Positions 9,365 to 17,516 of a stretch of 64,000 bases of DNA are shown here, in pieces. The stretch comes from Microbacterium elymi (lineage in GTDB: Bacteria > Actinomycetota > Actinomycetes > Actinomycetales > Microbacteriaceae). Position numbers and translations under genes: made by a program. The notes under the pieces were generated by a model, which worked only from the letters and a program-made list of their open reading frames with translations, was not told the origin of the DNA and searched no databases. How positions within the stretch are numbered: position 1 is the stretch's first letter; each line of letters starts with the position of its first letter. The stretch lies in contig NZ_CP091139.2 in NCBI RefSeq assembly GCF_021582895.2, forward strand, positions 1,116,001-1,180,000, written 5' to 3'.

Positions 9365-11545
9365 TCAGCGCCCGCCCGCGCCCGCCGGCTTCGCCGCGGC
9401 CAGCGACGCCTCGACCGTGTGATCCGGGCCCTTCGCCTCGTCGCTGTGCGCACGCAGCACCGCGAGCGCCCGGGCCTCGAGGGTGACATTGCCTCCGGGC
9501 GGCACGGGGTGGTCGCCGTTGCCGTGCGCGCCGGTCTCGACGACCAGGTCCCAGCTCGGGCTGGCCTTGACCCACGGGATGCGGAAGTCGATCGCCTCGT
9601 CGCCCGCGTTGAACAGCACGATGAAGTGCCGATCGGTGATCGTGCGACCCCGGGCATCCCGCTCGCGGATCCCGTCGCCGTTGAGGAACACGCCGATCGC
9701 GCGGCCGAAGCCCGACTCCCAGTCCTCCGGCTGCATCTGCGTGCCGTCCGGCCGCAGCCAGGCGATGTCAGGCACCGGCGCGCCTTCGCTCCGACGGATC
9801 GGACGCCCCTCGAAGAACCGGCTCCGCCGGAAGGTCGGATGCTTCCGCCGCAGCTTCGAGAGCTTCGCGGTGAACTCGATCAGCGGCAGGTCCGCGGCAT
9901 CCCAGTCGATCCAGGTCAGTTCGCTGTCCTGGTTGTACCCGTTGTTGTTGCCCTGCTGCGTGCGGCCGAGCTCGTCGCCGTGCGAGATCATCGGCACGCC
10001 TTGGCTCGGCAGCAGCGTCGCCAAAAAGTTGCGCTCCTGCCGTGCGCGCAGCGCGAGGATCGCGGGGTCGTCGGTCGGCCCCTCGACACCGCTGTTCCAC
10101 GAGCGGTTGTCGTCGGTGCCGTCGCGATTGTCCTCGCCGTTGGCCTCGTTGTGCTTCTCGTTGTACGAGACCAGGTCGCGCAGGGTGAAGCCGTCGTGCG
10201 CGGTCACGAAGTTGACGGATGCCACGGGCCGGCGCCCCGAGTGCGCGTACAGGTCGCTGGACCCGGTCAGGCGCGACGCGAACTCGCCGAGCGCCTGCGG
10301 CTCGCCGCGCCAGAAGTCGCGCACGGTGTCGCGGTACTGTCCGTTCCACTCGGTCCACAGCGGCGGGAAGTTGCCGACCTGGTATCCGCCCGGTCCGACA
10401 TCCCACGGCTCGGCGATGAGCTTGACCTGCGAGATCACCGGATCCTGCTGGACGATGTCGAAGAACGCCGACAGGCGGTCGACCTCGTAGAACTCCCGCG
10501 CCAGAGTCGAGGCCAGGTCGAACCGGAACCCGTCGACGTGCATCTCGAGCACCCAGTACCGCAGCGAGTCCATGATCAGCTTGCAGGGTGTGCGGATGAC
10601 TGACGTTCAGGCTGTTGCCGGTGCCGGTGTAGTCCGTGTACCGGGCCGGGTCCTTCTCGTCGAGCTTGTAGTAGGCGGCGTTGTCGATACCGCGCATGCT
10701 CAGCGTCGGGCCGAGCTCGTTGCCCTCGCCGGTGTGGTTGTAGACGACATCCAGGATCACCTCGATGCCGGCGGCGTGCAGGGCCTTGACCATCGCCTTG
10801 AACTCCTGCACCTGCTGGCCGCGGTCGCCCCCGAGGCGTACCCGTTGTGCGGGGCGAGGAACGCGATCGTGTTGTAGCCCCAGTAGTTCGCGTGCGCGTG
10901 ATCGGCCGAGCTGGCGGCATCCACGAACTGGTGCACGGGCATCAGCTCGATCGCGGTGACCCCGAGCTTGCGCAGATGCGCGATGATCGCCGGGTGCGCG
11001 AGGGCGCTGTACGTGCCGCGGATCTGATCCGGGATGTCGGGATGCCGCTCGGTCAGCCCCTTCACATGCGCCTCGTAGATGACCGTCTGGGCGTACGGGG
11101 TGTGCGGTGCGTGGTCGCCGTTCCAGTCGAAGAACGGGTTGATCACGACGCCGCGGACGGTGTCCGGCGCCGAGTCGTCGTCGTTGCGCTGCTCGGGGTC
11201 GTCGAGGTCGTACGCGAACAGCGACTGCCCGTGCACCGTCTGCCCCTCGACCGCCTTGGCGTACGGGTCGAGCAGGAGCTTGGCCGGGTTGGCGCGCTTG
11301 CCCTCGGCCGGTTCGTACGCGCCGTGCACCCGGTAGCCGTAGCGCTGGCCGGGCGCGATCTGCGGAAGGTAGGCGTGCCAGACGTACCCGTCGACGTCGA
11401 CGAGGTCGACGCGGGTCTCGGCGCCGTCGTCGTCGAACAGGCACAGTTCGACGCGCTCAGCGGCCTCGCTGAACAGCGCGAAGTTCGTGCCGTTGCCGTC
11501 GTACGTCGCGCCCAGCGGGTACGCCGCCCCGGGCCATGTCTCCAT
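9365..11545 (-). CDS. glgX: Glycogen debranching protein GlgX
   Basis: The repaired protein is about 726 aa, normal for GlgX (isoamylase-type, GH13), which removes short alpha-1,6 branches from glycogen. The N-terminal CBM48-like domain starts [19 protein letters not shown]. The GH13 core shows [15 protein letters not shown], the nucleophile in [11 protein letters not shown], the general acid in [16 protein letters not shown], and [20 protein letters not shown]. Frameshifts: GCTTGC at 10579-10584 (restores SHPHTLQLIMDSL) and a lost G near 10825. The gene stands alone, read on the minus strand with the 73-bp repeats beyond its 3' end. Identity is firm. Confidence 0.95.
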
Positions 11546-11575
11546 CGTTTCCCCACCTTGAGTCGACGTTCCAGA

Positions 11576-12070
11576 CTACCCGAGGTCGCGTCTCAGCCCG
11601 GCGGGGCCAGCAAGCGCGATCCGGTCGTCGAGGTAGCCCTCCAGCGGGACGAGCGCACCCGTCCGGCTCCAGCGGATGCCGGGCACCGAGCCGAGCATCG
11701 CCAGTGGGCCGGATGCCTCGCCCCGCGCGAGCGCGGCCGGGTCGAGCCGCTCCCACCCGATGTGCACGGGCTCCCCCTCGGCGAATCCGCCGCGCCGGGC
11801 CGCTGCGGCCAGCGCCGCCCGCTCGCGCTGCGACTCGGCGGTGAACCCGCGCCGTACGTCCTCGCGGGCGCGCAGGATGTCGCCGGTGGCCAGCACTTCG
11901 TCGTCGGTCAGCAGCAGCACGCCCAGATGCCAGGCGGTGCCGCGCGGCTCGATCCGCGGCGGGCGGGCGATGCCGAGGATGCGCCGCGGCACGACCAGCT
12001 CGCCCAGCCGCTCACGCGGGAGCTCCGAGAGACGCCGCCGTGCGGCATCCATCATCTCCGCGACGTCCAC
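11576..12070 (-). CDS. Conserved-looking hypothetical protein, 164 aa
   Basis: A soluble 164-aa protein starting MDVAEMMDAARRRLSEL. It has no signal peptide, membrane span or catalytic motif that I recognise. The central stretch TAWHLGVLLLTDDEVLATGD and the helical EDVRRGFTAESQRERAALAA suggest an alpha/beta fold. The frame is intact, and its length and codon pattern are those of a real gene. It ends about 30 bp upstream of glgX on the same strand and may be co-transcribed with it. Function unknown. Confidence 0.65.
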   Translation of the reverse strand: MDVAEMMDAARRRLSELPRERLGELVVPRRILGIARPPRIEPRGTAWHLGVLLLTDDEVLATGDILRAREDVRRGFTAESQRERAALAAAARRGGFAEGEPVHIGWERLDPAALARGEASGPLAMLGSVPGIRWSRTGALVPLEGYLDDRIALAGPAGLRRDLG

Positions 12071-12092
12071 CCGGCCAGGCTACCGGCGGGTG

Positions 12093-12194
12093 GGCGTGCA
12101 GAACTCCGGAGATCCGGTGCATGCCAGCCCGCGCCGCGCGGGCTCCCAGGGCGATCACTCCCGCGGCGCGCGAATCTCCGGAGTTCTGCACGCC
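12093..12194. repeat. Perfect 21-bp inverted repeat with 60-nt spacer
   Basis: Arms 12093-12113 and 12174-12194 are perfectly complementary (core GTGCAGAACTCCGGAGAT). The spacer contains a second, imperfect GC-rich stem, so the whole element would fold into a long cruciform or hairpin. It sits between two minus-strand genes and may terminate the upstream alarmone synthetase gene. It resembles a REP-like or MITE-like element rather than a plain terminator. Confidence 0.85.
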
Positions 12195-12248
12195 GCCCCG
12201 CGGTCCCCGGCCCCGGACACCTCGACCCCGGGCACGCCCGCAGCCGGC

Positions 12249-12945
12249 TCAGACCGCGAGGATCCGGGTGCTCTCGATCTCGCGCGTGCCGCCGTGCATC
12301 TCGCGGTGCAGCCGCTCCATCCGCTCGTCGAGGAGGGCGGCCGAGTCGGCGGCATCCTTCAGCTCCGCCAGCAGGTCGCCGGGCACCTGCTGCTGGTACT
12401 TGTAGTAGATCTTGTGCTCGAGGCTGGCCCAGAAGTCCATCGCGATCGTGCGGAACTGCACCTCGACCGGCACCTCGATCGGACCGGTGGACAGGAACAC
12501 CGGAACCTGCACGATCGCGTGCAGACTCTTGTAGCCGTTGGGCTTGGGGTGCGAGATGTAGTCCTTGACCCGCAGCACCGAGATGTCGGGCTGCGTGGTC
12601 AGCAGGTCGAACAGCCGGTACGCGTCGGCGGTGAAGCTCGTGGTGATCCGGATGCCGGCGATGTCGGTGATGTGACTGCGGATGCTGGCGAAGTCAGGGT
12701 CGATGCCCTTGCGCACGACCTTGTCGACGATGCTGTCCGGGGTCTTCACCCGACTGGAGACGTGCTCGATCGGGTTGTATTCGTGCAGGTACTGGAACTC
12801 GTCGCGCAGGATGTCGATCTTGGTCGAGATCTCATGCAACCCGAACTGGTACGGCAGGCAGGAATCGCTCGAGCTCGTCTCGCAGGGAGCGCAACTGGGA
12901 CGGGGACATGTCGACGGGGGCGTCGATCTCCGGCTGGTCGAGCAT
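12249..12945 (-). CDS. Small alarmone synthetase, RelA/SpoT-domain GTP pyrophosphokinase
   Basis: The repaired protein is about 231 aa, the size of single-domain YjbM/YwaC-type enzymes that make (p)ppGpp from ATP and GTP/GDP. Typical motifs are YQFGLHEISTKIDILRDEF, RVKTPDSIVDKVVRKG, the synthetase core DIAGIRITTSF and PNGYKSLHAIVQVP, and VEVQFRTIAMDFWASLEHKI. No HD hydrolase, TGS or ACT domain is present. The N-terminus is joined to MLDQPEIDAP by removing one base from GCAGGC at 12854-12859. The C-terminus ends shortly after the helical DERMERLHREMHG. Family identity is firm. Confidence 0.92.
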
Positions 12946-13019
12946 GGCCCCACCCTATGGATCAGGGCTGAGAGTCAGGCCAGCGTCGGCGGCCCGACTT
13001 TACGAGTCGGCTGTGAATT

Positions 13020-13083
13020 ATGCACGAGTGCATGTTTGCATTTGCGCAACTTCGGGTACGCGAGGAAGATTGCACGAGTGCAA
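13020..13083. promoter_or_regulatory. Twin TetR-type operators (TGCACGAGTGCA, two copies)
   Basis: Two near-identical palindromes, ATGCACGAGTGCAT at 13020-13033 and TTGCACGAGTGCAA at 13070-13083, share a 12-bp core with a GA centre. They are spaced 50 bp (about five helical turns) start to start. They lie directly upstream of the TetR gene, and the second overlaps its GTG start codon. This is the layout expected for autorepression of a TetR/efflux operon. Confidence 0.8.
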
Positions 13084-13756
13084 GAAGAAGCTCCCCTTCC
13101 CGGACTGCGCGAGCGCAAGCGCGAGCAGACCCGCCGGCGCCTCGAGACCGCGGCGGTCGAGATCGTCCTCGAGGACGGTCTGGACAAGCTGACCATCGAT
13201 GCGCTGAGCGAACGTGCCGAGGTCTCACCCCGCACGTTCTTCAATTACTTCGACAGCAAGGAAGATGCGATCCTCGGCGTGCGCACGCAGGAGGACACGC
13301 AGGAGCTGGTCGCCGAGACCCTCGAGGGCATGCAGCCCACCTCCCTGCTGGACGGCGTTCTCGAGCTGCTGAGCGCCGTCGTGCGCGGCCCCGGCCGCGA
13401 CCTGCACGAGCAGCGGCACCAGATCGTCCGCGCGCATCCCGAACTCCTGCAGCGCAAGTTCTCGCACATGGATGGGATGCTGAGTCCGCTCAGCGACGGC
13501 GTGCGCGCGCTGATCGACCGCACGTCGGGGCCCGCCCAGAAAGATGCCGTGAAGAAGGATGCTGCGCAGAAGGATGCCTGCGCCCTGCTCGGACGAGCAG
13601 GCCCAAGTGGTCCTCATGACCTGCGGCGCCGCCATGCGCGCCGCCACGATCGAGCTCGCCCGCGAGCACTCACACCTCTCCACCGATGAAGCAACGGCAC
13701 GACTGCGCACCCGCGCGGCCGCGCTGGTACGAGAAATGACAGGACTACTGCAATGA
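13078..13756 (+). CDS. TetR/AcrR family transcriptional repressor
   Basis: The repaired protein is about 225 aa. The N-terminal HTH is typical: REQTRRRLETAAVEIVLEDG, then TIDALSERAEVSPRTFFNYF, which is TetR helices 1-4. A ligand-binding C-terminal domain follows. One frameshift at 13576-13581 (GCCTGC for GCTGC) separates the last 60 residues (EQAQVVLMTCGAAMRAATIE). Start GTG 13078 is the first start in frame before the HTH and sits inside one of two operator-like palindromes. The stop overlaps the start of the downstream MFS gene, so it most likely represses its own operon and the pump until a drug ligand binds. Confidence 0.9.
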
Positions 13757-15462
13757 CCGCAACCGCGGACACGGCGGCCGTAGAGCCGCACCACACCCGG
13801 AACATCCTGCTGGTGTTCGCCGGGCTGATGGTCACGATGCTGCTGGCATCGCTGGACCAGACGATCTTCAGCACCGCGCTGCCGACCATCGTCGGCGACC
13901 TGCACGGCGTCGACCAGATGACCTGGGTCATCACGATCTACATCCTGGCCTCGACGATCATGCTGCCGGTGTACGGCAAGCTCGGCGACCTGATCGGCCG
14001 CAAGGGCATCTTCATCGCGGCGATCTCGATCTTCATCCTGGGCTCGATCATCGGCGGCTGGGCGCAGGACATGCCCTGGCTGATCATCGGCCGCGGCGTG
14101 CAGGGCATCGGCGGCGGCGGGCTCATGATCCTGTCACAGGCGATCATCGCGGATGTCGTGCCCGCCCGCGAGCGCGGCAAGTACATGGGCATCATGGGCG
14201 GGGTGTTCGCCATCTCGTCCGTGGCCGGCCCGCTGCTGGGCGGCTGGTTCACCGATGTGATCGGATGGCGCTGGGGCCTGTGGATGAACATCCCCCTCGG
14301 CATCCTCGCCATCGTCGCGGCCGTGATGTTCCTGCACCTGCCCAAGCACCCGAAGCGCAAGGTGAAGCTGGATGTGCTCGGCATCGCACTGCTGGCCCTG
14401 GCATCCACCGGCATCGTCCTGATCACGACCTGGGGCGGCCATGACGCGCCCAACGGGTCCGCCTGGGATTCCCCGCAGATCATCAGCCTGATCGTCGGCA
14501 CCGTGCTGGCCGCCGTCGCGTTCGTGTTCGTCGAGATGCGCGCCGCCGAGCCGGTGATGCCGCTGCACCTGTTCCGCAAGCTGAACTTCAACCTGATGAC
14601 CGCCGCGGGCCTGGCGATCGGCGTGGCGATGTTCGGCACGCTCGCCTACATCCCCACCTACCTGCAGATGGTGACCGGCGCCAACGCCACCCAGTCGGGT
14701 CTGCTGATGATCCCGATGATGGGCACCGTGCTGCTCTCGTCGATCGTGTCGGGGGCGCTCGTGAGCCGGACCGGACGGTACAAGTGGGCGCCGATCACCG
14801 GCACCCTCGTCACCGCCGTCGGAATGGTGCTGCTGTCGACCATGACCGCCGACATGCCGGTATGGCTGATCTGCGTGTTCCTCGGCGTGATGGGCCTGGG
14901 CCTCGGCCTGTGCATGCAGATCTTCGTGCTCGTCGTGCAGAACACGTTCCCGGGCTCGGAGGTCGGCGTTGCCACCTCGACGAACAACTACTTCCGGCAG
15001 ATCGGCGCGTCGCTGGGCTCGGCGATCGTCGGGAGCCTGTTCGCCACGCGGCTGCTGGACCTGCTCAGCGAGCGGATGCCGGCCGGCGCCGGCGGCTCGG
15101 CCGGCGGGGCCAACAGCCTGACGCCCGAGCTGGTCAAGGGCCTGCCCGAGCCGATCCACGGCATCATCGTGGGCGCCTACAACGATGCGCTGACGCCGAT
15201 CTTCCTCTACATCCTGCCGCTCGTGCTGATCGCGACCGTCCTGGTGTGCTTCGTCAAGGAAGTACCGCTGAAGAAGACGATCGACCGCGGCGACGTCGCG
15301 GCCGAGAGCCTGGAGATCGACGGTGCCGACTCGGTCGCGGTCGTCACCGGCGCGCTGAGCGTGGTGGGCGAGGACGGCACGACGGCGGCCGCGGCGACGA
15401 CGTCGACGCTGACCGCCGAGCGCGAGGCTGCCGGGGACGACCCGGCCGCCGACCGCCCGTAG
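13753..15462 (+). CDS. MFS multidrug efflux transporter, DHA2 (14-TMS, EmrB/QacA) family
   Basis: An intact 569-aa membrane protein. About 14 hydrophobic spans are visible. The hallmark motifs are LDQTIFSTALPTIVGDLHG (motif D1), GKLGDLIGRKGIFI (motif A) and the motif-C-like SVAGPLLGGWFTDVIGWRW. DHA2 transporters export lipophilic drugs or dyes using the proton gradient. The C-terminal 60 residues are a soluble acidic/Ala-rich tail. It overlaps the TetR gene by four bases and is therefore under the same operators. Substrate cannot be told from sequence. Confidence 0.94.
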   Translation: MTATADTAAVEPHHTRNILLVFAGLMVTMLLASLDQTIFSTALPTIVGDLHGVDQMTWVITIYILASTIMLPVYGKLGDLIGRKGIFIAAISIFILGSIIGGWAQDMPWLIIGRGVQGIGGGGLMILSQAIIADVVPARERGKYMGIMGGVFAISSVAGPLLGGWFTDVIGWRWGLWMNIPLGILAIVAAVMFLHLPKHPKRKVKLDVLGIALLALASTGIVLITTWGGHDAPNGSAWDSPQIISLIVGTVLAAVAFVFVEMRAAEPVMPLHLFRKLNFNLMTAAGLAIGVAMFGTLAYIPTYLQMVTGANATQSGLLMIPMMGTVLLSSIVSGALVSRTGRYKWAPITGTLVTAVGMVLLSTMTADMPVWLICVFLGVMGLGLGLCMQIFVLVVQNTFPGSEVGVATSTNNYFRQIGASLGSAIVGSLFATRLLDLLSERMPAGAGGSAGGANSLTPELVKGLPEPIHGIIVGAYNDALTPIFLYILPLVLIATVLVCFVKEVPLKKTIDRGDVAAESLEIDGADSVAVVTGALSVVGEDGTTAAAATTSTLTAEREAAGDDPAADRP

Positions 15463-15480
15463 GAATCCTGGCGCCACACA

Positions 15481-15587
15481 GGTCCCTGAGCGAGCGAAGC
15501 GAGACGAAGGGCCGGTACCCGCACAGGTCCCTGAGCGAGCGGCGCCCTCATAGGTCCCTGAGCGAGCGAAGCGAGACGAAGGGCCGG
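15481..15587. repeat. GGTCCCTGAGCGAGC-family repeats, three copies
   Basis: Three copies of AGGTCCCTGAGCGAGC, two of them continuing into GAAGCGAGACGAAGGGCC, lie directly after the MFS stop. They belong to the same family as 2891-3230 and 27499-27555. The last copy overlaps the convergent terminator hairpin. Confidence 0.9.
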
Positions 15588-15616
15588 AACCGCACATCCG
15601 CGGTACCGGCCCTTCG
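15577..15616. terminator. Bidirectional terminator hairpin between MFS and antiporter genes
   Basis: CGAAGGGCCGG pairs with CCGGCCCTTCG, and ACCGC pairs with GCGGT after one A-A mismatch, around a short loop. It lies between convergent genes and could stop transcription from both sides. Its left arm is the tail of the preceding dispersed repeat. Confidence 0.75.
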
Positions 15617-15634
15617 CCGTATCGCCGCGCCGGC

Positions 15635-16823
15635 TCAGGCGTGGTCGTCGGCCGTGGTGCTCACCGGCACGCGGTCGCCGTGCAAGCGACATGGCGATCA
15701 GCGGGAACAGCAGGACCGACAGCATCCCGGCTCCGACCAAGACCGCGGCGGCCGCCGTGGAGAGGATGCCCTTGTCCACGCCGATCGCGGTGACGGCCAC
15801 GATGATCGGCAGACCGGTGGCGCCCATCAGCCCCGTCGCGATGCGGTCGCGCATGCTCGATCCCGGCGGCGTGGCCAGCAGCGACGGGATGCCGCGGACC
15901 ACCAGCAGCACGAGCACGGTGATCGCGACCAGACCGAGCAGAAGCGGGGTCTGCAGCAGCGAGCGCAGGTCGAAGGTGATGCCCGTGTAGATGAAGAAGA
16001 TCGGCACGAGGAAGCCGAAGCCGACGGCTTCGATCTTGCTCTCGACCTCTTCGCGGTCGTGCGCGTCGGCGTCGCGGATGAGCAGACGCCAGACGATGCC
16101 GGCAGTGAACGCGCCCAGCAGCATGTCGATGTCGAGGAACACGCTCAACGCGACCAGTGCCGCCAGCAGCAGGAGCACGACGCGCACCGCGAACTGGCCC
16201 GAGGTGTGCAGCGTCGCGCTCACGAAGCGGTGCAGCGCGCCGCGCGGGGCGGCGAACGCGTACCAGATCGCTCCGCCGGCCAGGAGCACGTAGACGGCCA
16301 GGACGATCGTGGCCGCGCCGGGCGAGCGGGCCCCGAGGAACACCGAGATCGCGACCAGCGGGCCGAACTCGCCCACCGCGCCGAGCGCGCCGACCGCGCG
16401 GCCGAACGGGGTGGCCATCTCGCCGGTGTCGCGCAGGATCGGCAGCAGGGTGCCCAGCGCGGTCGAGGCGAGGGCGATCCCGATGATGATCGCGCCCTCG
16501 CCCGGAGCCACGATGAGGCCGAGCGCGACGCCGGCCACCAGGCTGATCAGCCAGCCCCAGATCGCACCTCGGCCGGAGCGGCCCCGCAGCGCGCTGAGCT
16601 CGATCTCGGTGCCGGCCACGAAGAACAGCATCGCCAGCCCGAACTCCGACAGGGTGTGCACGAACTCGGACGGCTGGGCCCAGCGGAGTACCGACGGGCC
16701 GATCAGGATCCCGAGCACCAGCTCGAACACGACGACCGGAATCCGCACCCATCGTCCCAGCGCCCGCGCGGCCACGGGCGCCAGCACGGCCATCAGCGGG
16801 ATCAGCACGAAACTCGGATTCAC
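15635..16823 (-). CDS. Cation:proton antiporter, CPA2 (Kef-like) family
   Basis: The repaired protein is about 395 aa and almost wholly hydrophobic, with roughly 12-13 spans. The Na+/H+ exchanger fold is seen in VFELVLGILIGPSVL, FGLAMLFFVAGTEIEL, IIIGIALASTALGTLLPIL and FGFLVPIFFIYTGITFDL. There is no TrkA-N (RCK) or USP domain at the C-terminus, so it is the membrane core only. The frame is closed by removing one base of GCAAGC at 15682-15687, which gives a short polar tail ending 15635. It should move Na+ or K+ against protons across the cell membrane; specificity is not visible. Confidence 0.88.
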
Positions 16824-16874
16824 GCGATCAGGCTAGCGTGCGACGCCGCTCGCGCCGCCGCGTACGCTCGAGGC

Positions 16875-17489
16875 ATGTACGTGCCGCACTTCAATCGCAT
16901 CGACGACCTCGACGCCGCGCGTGCGTTCGTGCGGCAGGCCGCCGTCGGCACGCTGGTCACTGCCGGCGCGGACGGCGTGCCCGACGCGACGCTCCTGCCG
17001 ATCCTGTGGGACGGCGACCGGGTCATCGCGCACTTCGCGCGCGCGAACGAGCACTGGAAGCGCATCGCCGATGGTGCCGCGGGGCTGGTCATCGTGTACG
17101 GGCCGGACGCGTATGTCACGCCGAGCTGGTACGCGGCCAAGGCCGAGCACGGCAAGGTCGTGCCCACCTGGAACTACTCCGCGGTGCACCTGCGCGGAGC
17201 GGTGACCGTGCACGAGGACGCCGGGTGGCTGCGGGATGCCGTGACCCGTCTCACCGATCGGCATGAGGGCGAGCGCGACCAGCCCTGGGCGGTGACGGAT
17301 GCCCCGGAGAAGTACGTCGCCGGGCAGCTGCGCGCGATCGTCGGCCTCGAGATGCAGGTGGCGGACGTCGAGGCCAAGGCCAAGTGGAGCCAGAACCGCT
17401 CCGACGCCGACCGCGCCGGAGTCGTCGCGGGGTACGAGGCCGAAGGCCGCCCCGAGCAGGCCGCGCGCGAGCGCACCGGCACGCTCTGA
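16875..17489 (+). CDS. FMN-binding negative transcriptional regulator, PaiB family
   Basis: An intact 204-aa protein of normal PaiB length. Recognisable stretches are MYVPHFNRIDDLDAARAFV, GTLVTAGADGVPDATLLPIL, HFARANEHWKRI, the core AYVTPSWYAAKAEHGKVVPT (followed by WNY), and EMQVADVEAKAKWSQNR near the end. The fold is a split-barrel FMN-binding dimer. Bacillus PaiB affects sporulation and protease genes; in actinobacteria the role is unknown and may be oxidoreductase-like. It stands alone between the antiporter (divergent) and hsdR (convergent). Confidence 0.93.
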   Translation: MYVPHFNRIDDLDAARAFVRQAAVGTLVTAGADGVPDATLLPILWDGDRVIAHFARANEHWKRIADGAAGLVIVYGPDAYVTPSWYAAKAEHGKVVPTWNYSAVHLRGAVTVHEDAGWLRDAVTRLTDRHEGERDQPWAVTDAPEKYVAGQLRAIVGLEMQVADVEAKAKWSQNRSDADRAGVVAGYEAEGRPEQAARERTGTL

Positions 17490-17516
17490 CCCCGGCATCC
17501 TGCCCCCGACCGGGGC

